Notes under the pieces: model-generated
The model's input: only the letters and a program-made list of their open reading frames with translations
Database searches by the model: none
What the model was told of the DNA's origin: nothing
Position numbers and translations under genes: made by a program
Assembly (NCBI GenBank): GCA_022842745.1
Contig: JALHPA010000292.1
Span: 1-5,099 of the forward strand
Length of the DNA stretch: 5,099 bases
Reading direction: 5' to 3'
From: Pirellulales bacterium
GTDB lineage: Bacteria > Planctomycetota > Planctomycetia > Pirellulales > JALHPA01
Shown: positions 1-5,099 of the stretch, in pieces
Numbering within the stretch: position 1 is the first letter of the stretch
How the letters are laid out: each line of letters opens with the position of its first letter

Positions 1-2
1 TA

Positions 3-2936
3 CGCGCCGAAGCGGCGGCGCTGCGGCAGCCGTTCGCCGCCGCGCGGCAGCATTTGAATGGAGCGCTGGCGCGGCGGAGGGCGCTGCAAATGCAACATGC
101 CCATCTGGCGATCCAATTCGCCCGGCTGGGGTATCCCGACGCGGCCATGCGGCAGGCGAGCATCGTGCCTGCGGCGTCGGCGAGAATGGTGTGCCAGTTG
201 CATTGTTTATTGACGGCGGCGAACCAGCGGGCGAATTGCGGGGATTTGGAATCGGCGGTGGGGCGGCTGGACGAGATCGAGGCGCTATTGGAGCGTGGAA
301 TCGAGTGCGGGGCGATCGTCGATCCGTGGAACATTTTGGGATTCGGAGGGCAGTTCAGCTTGTTTCCGGCGGTGGAGAACAGCGTGCCGGACTTGCGCGT
401 GGACGATTTGCTGGAGCTGATGGAGCAGATCTTCGCCCTGCACGCGCGGCTGTGGCACGAGGCGGCGGCGGCCGACGCGGCGGAGCAGGAGCAGGCGGTG
501 CGGGGAAGTTTTCGCCAGTTGGCGGAGTGGTGGGACCGGTTCGCGACGACGACGGTGTCGACCATCAAGCGGGTGTCCGGGTCGGAGTCGTACGCGGCGG
601 CCGAGCGGGTGGCCAAGGCGCTGGCCGCCTGGCACAAAGTCGGGCCGGAAGGAGGAGACACGGCGTTCTGGCGACCGCACGCCGAGCAATTCGACAGTCC
701 GCAGGCCTACGCCAGCGTGGTGGAGGCGCTATTGGAACGAGGGGATCTGTCCGCCGCGCAAGCGCTGTTGATGCACTGGTTGGGCCAGGCGGAGCGGACC
801 GCCTTGGAGGACGGGCGGCTGTCGTTTCATTCGCTGGCCGCGACCTGGATGCGGAGGGCGTTGGAGACCGTCGGCGGAGACGAGGGAGGGGGCGCGGCGA
901 GAGGAAAAGCCCGGCGGAAGCTGATCGAGCGATTTTTCGATCATCTGGAGGCCAATGCGGACCAGTTCTGGGAGGTCCCGCGGCTGGAAACGGGGGAGTT
1001 TACCGGATCGGACGAGCCGGCCGCCGAGGAGGACGAGGACGAGCAGGATTTGTTTGGGGCGGCCTACGAAGAGGTGATTTACCGGGACAGCACGGCGGAC
1101 GGGATCGACGCCGACATGCTCGAGGCGGGGGGACAACCGACCGAATACGAACTGGAGGGGGAATCGTCGCGGGTCGCGAATCGGCTGGCGTTTCTGACGA
1201 CGGTGGCCCGGCTTTGGAAGCTCGCGGCGCTGGCCTGCGGCGAGGCGATGCTGACGGCGGGGCCGCGCGGCGAGCCTCCCGCCGGAGACGAGGCGATCGC
1301 TGCCTGGCAGGCGCGGGCCAACCGCAACCGGCGGGATTTGGCACACCTGGCGCATGCGATCGAGCGGCAGCCGCTCGTGGCCTCGTCGTCGTCTCACGAA
1401 GCGCTGTTGGAATACGACCGGCGGCGGATCATTCGCGAGACGCTCTTGGAGAAGGTCATCTCGACGATGGTGTCGATGACCGACGCGGAGCAACTGCTGG
1501 GGGCGGTGTCGGCGCAGGGGGGGCAGAGCCGCCCCGAGGAGAGCGAGCTGCCGGAGTATTGGTGGCCGGCGACGCGGCTCTGGTCGGCGGTGCTGGCGGG
1601 GGACGCGGAAGAGGCCCGGCGGCGGTGGCCGGTGTTTCTGTCGGCCGTGCATCGGCAGCCGCTATTGTACGTGCCGCTGGCCAAGGGGGGGGACGCGCGG
1701 CGGATCGCGGCGGCGCGGCGGTTGCAACAGACTTTTCGCGACTTGCTGCGGCGGCTGCCTCGATTGGGAATGCTGCGGGAGACCTGCCAACTGCTGCAGA
1801 CGGCCCGGGCGATGGAGCGGGACCATCCGCAAGGGGGGGGGGCGGTGACGGAATTCGACCGGCTGTTCGAGGTCGGTTACAAGGCGGTGGTCGAGAGCCT
1901 GATCGAGTCGTCGGCGGACTGGCCGCACGACGACGCCGAAACGGCGGACGCGCAATTGATCGAATGCCTGCAGCAGGAAGTGACGGAGTCGCTTTTGAAC
2001 GAGTGGCTGAGCCACAGCCGGACGCTGCGGCTGTCGGCACTGGAGAAAGTGGCCGGCGACAAGGAATGGGCCGCGACGGCGGCCTTCATCGAGCAGTACG
2101 GCGGCGACCTGTTTACGCATAAATTCTTCCATTTGGGAAATCTGCGGGCGATTTTGCACCAGGGAGTGGAAACCTGGCTGAATCGGTTGGCCGACGACCC
2201 CGACACGCAAGATCTAACGCTGGTGCAAGCATTGGACGAAGGTCTGTCGCGGGTCGAGGCCAAAAAACACCTCTCGCTGGTGATCGAGGCGGTGGTGGAA
2301 AACTTCGGCGAGTACCGCGACTTCAACGCCACCACGACGCAGTCGGACCGGGGTGAATTGACCTACACTCTGCTGGACTTTTTGCGGGTCAAAGCGGCCT
2401 ACGAACGGGTGCATTGGAATTTGCGGCCGGTGATGATGGCGCACGAGGCCCTGGTGCGGCGAGGGCGGCTGGGGGCAGCGGCGCTGTGGCGGCAAGCCAT
2501 GACCGATCGGACGCACCAAGCCGCGCAGCAGCACCTGGCCAAACTGGAACAGCTCGAGCACAAGTACGGCATGCGGCTGTCGACCGTGTCGGACCGGCTG
2601 GGGGAGCGGTTTGTCCGCTCACTGGCGATCGACCGCGTGCGGGCGCTGGTCAAACCGGCCGCCGAGGGGGCGCAGAAAGGAGGAAGCGAGGCGGCGTTCG
2701 TCGAGCTGGAGCGCGAGGCGGGCCAGTTGGCCGCGGAACCGAATGGCGCGGGATTGGATTTGCCCGATTGGCTCTCGGCCCTCGAGGACGAGGTGGAACG
2801 GGCCTGCGTCCCGCACCCCACTCCCGATCCGCTCTCCGATTCGGTCAGCCGGCTGGGCTGGGCGCGGCTGAGCTGGGACGAAATCCGCTCCCAGCTCTCG
2901 AACTGGGAAATCAAGTTTCTTGAGGATAAGTCGTAG
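3..2936 (+). CDS. Large alpha-helical repeat-like protein of unknown function, 5' end outside the window
   Basis: I do not recognise the family. The frame is open from position 3, so the TTG at 54 is probably not the real start; at least 978 residues lie here and the protein is longer. Numbering from that TTG, no signal peptide or membrane segment is visible, so it is probably cytosolic. Nearly all of it looks helical. TPR-like helix pairs appear around residues 13-38, 222-246 (ERGDLSAAQALLMHWL) and 792-815 (RRGRLGAAALWRQA). A Trp/Phe/Gly-rich block (DPWNILGFGGQFSLFP) sits at 90-105, a strongly acidic linker at about 319-345, a charged helix or short coiled coil at 818-838, and a Trp-containing tail. 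Such a solenoid suggests a scaffold or protein-interaction role, but that is inference. Third codon positions favour G strongly. The gene converges on the cyclase-like gene. A run of ten G lies inside it. The frame is real: its composition is protein-like, whereas the other frames here give Arg/Gly/Pro-rich translations. Confidence 0.85.
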   Translation, partial: RAEAAALRQPFAAARQHLNGALARRRALQMQHAHLAIQFARLGYPDAAMRQASIVPAASARMVCQLHCLLTAANQRANCGDLESAVGRLDEIEALLERGIECGAIVDPWNILGFGGQFSLFPAVENSVPDLRVDDLLELMEQIFALHARLWHEAAAADAAEQEQAVRGSFRQLAEWWDRFATTTVSTIKRVSGSESYAAAERVAKALAAWHKVGPEGGDTAFWRPHAEQFDSPQAYASVVEALLERGDLSAAQALLMHWLGQAERTALEDGRLSFHSLAATWMRRALETVGGDEGGGAARGKARRKLIERFFDHLEANADQFWEVPRLETGEFTGSDEPAAEEDEDEQDLFGAAYEEVIYRDSTADGIDADMLEAGGQPTEYELEGESSRVANRLAFLTTVARLWKLAALACGEAMLTAGPRGEPPAGDEAIAAWQARANRNRRDLAHLAHAIERQPLVASSSSHEALLEYDRRRIIRETLLEKVISTMVSMTDAEQLLGAVSAQGGQSRPEESELPEYWWPATRLWSAVLAGDAEEARRRWPVFLSAVHRQPLLYVPLAKGGDARRIAAARRLQQTFRDLLRRLPRLGMLRETCQLLQTARAMERDHPQGGGAVTEFDRLFEVGYKAVVESLIESSADWPHDDAETADAQLIECLQQEVTESLLNEWLSHSRTLRLSALEKVAGDKEWAATAAFIEQYGGDLFTHKFFHLGNLRAILHQGVETWLNRLADDPDTQDLTLVQALDEGLSRVEAKKHLSLVIEAVVENFGEYRDFNATTTQSDRGELTYTLLDFLRVKAAYERVHWNLRPVMMAHEALVRRGRLGAAALWRQAMTDRTHQAAQQHLAKLEQLEHKYGMRLSTVSDRLGERFVRSLAIDRVRALVKPAAEGAQKGGSEAAFVELEREAGQLAAEPNGAGLDLPDWLSALEDEVERACVPHPTPDPLSDSVSRLGWARLSWDEIRSQLSNWEIKFLEDKS
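1833..1842 (+). repeat. Ten-G homopolymer inside the large helical protein gene
   Basis: Ten consecutive G encode three glycines and the first base of the following alanine codon (QGGGAVTE, residues 593-600). Shorter G runs occur nearby, eight at 1685-1692 and seven at 1517-1523. Long G tracts slip during replication, transcription and sequencing, so this is a candidate site for frame variation or for an assembly error. As given, the frame is intact across it. Confidence 0.9.
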
Positions 2937-2953
2937 GGGATGAACATCACCCC
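2936..2953. terminator. Possible weak hairpin between convergent genes
   Basis: Starting on the last base of the upstream stop codon, GGGG then TGA can pair with TCA then CCCC around an ACA loop, with one unpaired A at 2940. That gives seven base pairs in the 39-bp gap between two converging genes, a usual place for a shared terminator. No T tract follows on either strand, so it is not a canonical intrinsic terminator. Termination here is inferred from position only. Confidence 0.25.
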
Positions 2954-2975
2954 CAGCGGGACGACCCTCCATCGC

Positions 2976-4172
2976 TCACGGCTTGATGATCGATGCCCGG
3001 CCGATCTGCCGGTAAAACATCGCAATCGCTTCGTTGGTGGAAAGCTGAAGCACGCTGCCATCCGGGAAGAACACCGTCGAGGGACCGGCGGTCGCGGCTT
3101 CCGCAAAGCTATCGTGAGCGCCGTGCATCACTCGGGCTTGGTCCATCCAGCGATTGAGGGCCGCGGCGATGCGGTTGGTCTCCGGATTGGTCCAGTTCGA
3201 CAACGTCTGGCCGCGATCCGCCGCCAGGACAATATTCCGGCCCGTGGCGCCTGGATCGATGACGGCCAACAGATCGTAGTCGCCGACCAGCGGCTTGAGT
3301 TGGCGGGCGTCGATAATTTGCCCCGCTTCCACGGGCCAATCGGGCCGGGTCGCCAGCTTCAGTTCCACGCCTGCCGCGTTCCGGGGAATGCCATCGGCGT
3401 CGACGACGTAGTATCCGGCGGCGCGGGCGGCCTGGGTTTCGGCGGCGTTGGCGGAAGTGACGATGCCGGTGGTTTTGCTGGTGTGCGCCTTGATGTCGAT
3501 CGGTTTGGCGGGAAAGCCCTTCTCGATCCAGGGCGTGGAGAGAGGATTCGTATTGCGGACGGCAATGATGCGGTTTTCGACCTTTGCAACCCATTGAAAG
3601 ACGCGGTAATGCGAGGGCGTGAAGCCGCCGTAGGCTTTGGCGGCCATGCCGGCGATGGCGGCGCGGCCCGCCGGGGCGGCGCGCTTCGCGCCCTTGAGAA
3701 CGAGGGCGCTGAAGGCGGCTACGCCAACCACCGCGACGAAATTGGCAAATAGCTGCGCGGCGCGATCCAGCTCGGCGGAAGTCGTGGCCGAAGCGGTGAG
3801 GTACACGGCATTGCAAAAATCGACCGCCGCGGTAATCACCTGGTAGCCGAGGAACAGTGCGCCGCCCAACAGCAGCAATCCATCGACGACAAAGCCGACT
3901 CCCAAGTAATGCGAACCGGCCCAGGCAGCGAGCGTCGCAGCGATGAGAATCAGGTTGCTGGGCGAAAGGAGGGCGGCAAACTCCTGCTGGACCTCGCCTG
4001 GGAGGAGTGGAATGGTGCGGCGGAGCACCTCGACGAAACGATCCTGAGGCGACATGCCGCTGACCGATGCCGCGGCAGCAGGCGACGGGAAGGGTCGGGG
4101 TCCGGAAATTGTGCCATCGATGCGGCAAATGCCGGGGAAGGTGGGGGTGGTGGGAAAGGTTGGAGTGGGCAT
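2976..4172 (-). CDS. Polymorphic-toxin-like protein with a compact class II (CyaA/edema factor/ExoY-like) adenylyl cyclase domain
   Basis: The protein has 398 residues. Residues 1-35 are Pro/Thr/Ala-rich (PTPTFPTTPTFPG) with no signal peptide. Residues 59-165 hold about three hydrophobic helices with WAGSH, GVG and TSAELDRAAQLF, resembling the pre-toxin module of some polymorphic toxins (recalled, not searched). Residues 186-398 match class II cyclases block by block: VAK..N....R..NP.ST..I..G..AK (195-223), a Lys/His/Ser loop (223-233), LKPLVGDYDLLAV (292-304; CyaA D188/D190, edema factor D491/D493), LSNW (324-327), ALNR (338-341), MHG (349-351; CyaA H298, edema factor H577) and a strand with FPDG (369-372). 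Known members make cAMP from ATP, usually after activation by a host protein such as calmodulin or actin. The metal ligands are kept, but the domain is far shorter and its nucleotide loop is altered, so activity and substrate are uncertain. No clear Shine-Dalgarno precedes the ATG at 4172; the ATG at 4055 (residue 40) is an alternative start. No immunity partner adjoins. The family call is mine from remembered sequences. Confidence 0.8.
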   Translation of the reverse strand: MPTPTFPTTPTFPGICRIDGTISGPRPFPSPAAAASVSGMSPQDRFVEVLRRTIPLLPGEVQQEFAALLSPSNLILIAATLAAWAGSHYLGVGFVVDGLLLLGGALFLGYQVITAAVDFCNAVYLTASATTSAELDRAAQLFANFVAVVGVAAFSALVLKGAKRAAPAGRAAIAGMAAKAYGGFTPSHYRVFQWVAKVENRIIAVRNTNPLSTPWIEKGFPAKPIDIKAHTSKTTGIVTSANAAETQAARAAGYYVVDADGIPRNAAGVELKLATRPDWPVEAGQIIDARQLKPLVGDYDLLAVIDPGATGRNIVLAADRGQTLSNWTNPETNRIAAALNRWMDQARVMHGAHDSFAEAATAGPSTVFFPDGSVLQLSTNEAIAMFYRQIGRASIIKP

Positions 4173-4369
4173 GGCTAAAAGGGGTTGGTTTCTCGTTGGT
4201 GGTAAATGGCGCCGGAGGCGGAATTGATGGCGATCGATCCTGTGGAAGCCGTCAACTCGTCACCGGCGATCCGCTAAATTCAACCCCCGAAAAAACTCCG
4301 CCGGACCGCGCGATCACCAAAATTTTTTAATCTTTTTCGGATGAATAATCGCGAATACAAACGGGAAGG

Positions 4370-4393
4370 TGATCGATTTGAGGAAAACGATCA
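4370..4393. repeat. Inverted repeat (hairpin or operator-like)
   Basis: TGATCG-A-TTT and AAA-A-CGATCA form two arms of ten bases with one A/A mismatch, around a GAGG loop. It lies about 200 bp upstream of the cyclase-like start codon. No T tract follows on either strand, so a protein-binding site or RNA structure is as plausible as termination. The role is unknown. Confidence 0.5.
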
Positions 4394-4456
4394 GAACCCG
4401 AACGACGCAATAGTTTCGAGAGAAAGCTGGATCGCCAAGCGGCGGGAGGGGGAAGC

Positions 4457-4484
4457 GGATATTATCGCAACCGATAATTAATCC
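4457..4484. repeat. Inverted repeat about 60 bp past the pcm stop
   Basis: A perfect seven-base palindrome, ATTATCG and CGATAAT around a CAAC loop (4461-4478), extends by a further four pairs (GGAT with ATCC) if a two-base TA bulge at 4479-4480 is allowed. Read on the minus strand, the hairpin falls just after pcm and is followed by a C-rich, not T-rich, stretch. It could slow or protect the 3' end of the pcm transcript, or be an operator for the next gene. It does not meet the usual terminator pattern. Confidence 0.5.
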
Positions 4485-4543
4485 CTCGCGCGGAACGACG
4501 ATCGAGCGCCTCCTCAGGGTTAAGCGAAGACGGAAGCCGCATG

Positions 4544-5099
4544 TTACTCCGGCTCGAAATCGCCGATCAGCGGCACGAAGCGGCAACCGGAAAGCGTGGT
4601 TGTGACCACGCGGCCGTTTTCCTTGCGCACGGCCAGCAGCGATTGACCGTCGCGGTCTCCGACTGGGATTACCAGCGTGCCGGCGGGGGCTAATTGAGCC
4701 AAGAGGTCGTCCGGGACGGCGCTTGCCGCGGCGGCGACCAGAATTCCGCCGTAGGGGGCGTATTCAAGACAGCCCTGGCTGCCGTCGCCAACTTGCAAAA
4801 GCACATTGCGATAGCCAAGCTCGGCCAACCGAGCGACGGCCTGGCTGGCCAGTTCTTCGTGCCGTTCGATGGCAACGACCTCTCCTGCCAGCTCGGCGAG
4901 TACGGCGGTCTGGTAGCCGCTGCCTGCGCCGATCTCCAGCACTCGTTCCGTTCCGCGAAGTTGGAGAGCCTGAGTCATCAGGGCGACGATGTAGGGCTGG
5001 CTGATGGTCTGGCCGCAATCGATGGCCAGCGCACGATCCTCGTAGGCCGACGCGGCCAGTTCCTCGGGCACGAATCGCTCGCGCGGGACGCGGCCCATC
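4544..5099 (-). CDS. pcm: Protein-L-isoaspartate O-methyltransferase (EC 2.1.1.77), N-terminus outside the window
   Basis: Pcm transfers a methyl group from S-adenosylmethionine to isoaspartyl residues of damaged proteins, starting their conversion back to aspartate; it is a soluble cytosolic repair enzyme. At least 184 residues are here. Family members usually have about 20-35 residues before the RVPRERFVPEE block, so the Met at 5098 is probably internal and the true start lies past the right edge. Numbered from that Met, the diagnostic blocks are RVPRERFV (3-10), YEDRALAIDCGQTISQPY (19-36, including the active-site Ser region), methyltransferase motif I LEIGAGSGYQT (54-64), the acidic end of the next strand IER (77-79), GDGSQG (104-109), and LAPAGTLVIPVG (136-147). 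The C-terminus is normal. The usual Tyr-Asp-Ala of motif II reads Tyr-Gly-Gly (116-118). The gene shares a strand with the cyclase-like gene but is 371 bp away, so a common operon is doubtful. Confidence 0.95.
   Translation of the reverse strand, partial: MGRVPRERFVPEELAASAYEDRALAIDCGQTISQPYIVALMTQALQLRGTERVLEIGAGSGYQTAVLAELAGEVVAIERHEELASQAVARLAELGYRNVLLQVGDGSQGCLEYAPYGGILVAAAASAVPDDLLAQLAPAGTLVIPVGDRDGQSLLAVRKENGRVVTTTLSGCRFVPLIGDFEPE

Larger units (their letters stand above)
4173..4543. other. 371-bp intergenic region, no convincing gene
   Basis: This stretch lies downstream of pcm and upstream of the cyclase-like gene, both on the minus strand, so it should hold the end of the pcm transcript and the promoter of the cyclase-like gene. 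It is less GC-rich than its flanks, with an A/T patch at about 4319-4338 and an A run at 4290-4295. Two inverted repeats (4370-4393 and 4457-4484) and eight GATC sites are present. I could not find a convincing -35/-10 pair or a hairpin followed by a T tract on the minus strand. Open frames here have no protein-like features. Confidence 0.7.

Noticed and set aside
191..2122. A 643-codon open frame overlapping the large gene on the plus strand
   Set aside because: Its translation is dominated by Gly, Arg and Ala with no domain-like pattern. Long shadow frames are expected opposite or beside G-rich third positions.
2940..3752. A 270-codon plus-strand frame antisense to the cyclase-like gene
   Set aside because: The minus-strand frame carries ordered class II cyclase motifs and hydrophobic helices; the plus frame is Gly/Arg-rich and shows nothing recognisable.
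4250..4255. A TTGACG hexamer on the minus strand as a -35 box for the cyclase-like gene
   Set aside because: No TATAAT-like hexamer lies 15-19 bp downstream of it on that strand, so I do not call a promoter.
4290..4295. A minus-strand T6 tract as an intrinsic terminator after pcm
   Set aside because: Only a three-pair stem could be drawn just before it, and it lies about 250 bp past the pcm stop.
4508..4518. An AGGAGG on the minus strand past pcm as a ribosome binding site
   Set aside because: No ATG, GTG or TTG follows at a usable distance.
4314..4586. A 90-codon minus-strand frame overlapping the end of pcm
   Set aside because: It starts inside pcm, begins Arg-rich, and ends in A/T-rich sequence encoding PKKIKKFW. 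No ribosome site or family pattern supports it, though a short hydrophobic stretch near its end kept it in view.
1..5099. CRISPR arrays, tRNA or rRNA genes, insertion sequences, attachment sites
   Set aside because: I saw no regularly spaced repeats, cloverleaf-like segments, transposase motifs or terminal inverted repeats in the window.

Overview
The window is GC-rich bacterial DNA holding three protein genes: one partial at each edge and one complete in the middle. High GC, weak or absent Shine-Dalgarno sequences and a very large all-helical protein that I cannot assign to a family suggest a planctomycete-like bacterium. That placement is an inference from style, not from a marker gene.

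Layout. Positions 3-2936 (+) carry the 3' part of a large, probably cytosolic, alpha-helical repeat protein of unknown function whose start lies upstream of the window. It converges, across a 39-bp gap with a small hairpin, on a 398-residue gene at 2976-4172 (-). A 371-bp stretch without a convincing gene (4173-4543) holds two inverted repeats, an A/T-rich patch and an unusual density of GATC sites. Positions 4544-5099 (-) are the 3' part of pcm, encoding protein-L-isoaspartate O-methyltransferase, whose first codons lie beyond the right edge.

The main discovery is the central gene. It has a Pro/Thr-rich N-terminus, then a hydrophobic module resembling the pre-toxin segment of polymorphic toxins, then a C-terminal domain of about 210 residues that matches in order the signature blocks of the class II adenylyl cyclase toxins (Bordetella CyaA, anthrax edema factor, Pseudomonas ExoY). 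The metal-ligand Asp-x-Asp and the later His-Gly are kept. The domain is much shorter than the known toxins, and the His-x-Lys of the nucleotide-binding loop reads Lys-x-His. It looks like a compact, divergent edema-factor-like effector with no recognisable immunity gene in the window.

Nothing visible links the three genes functionally. Pcm is housekeeping protein repair; the cyclase-like gene shares its strand but is separated by 371 bp and probably has its own transcript; the large helical protein is transcribed towards both.
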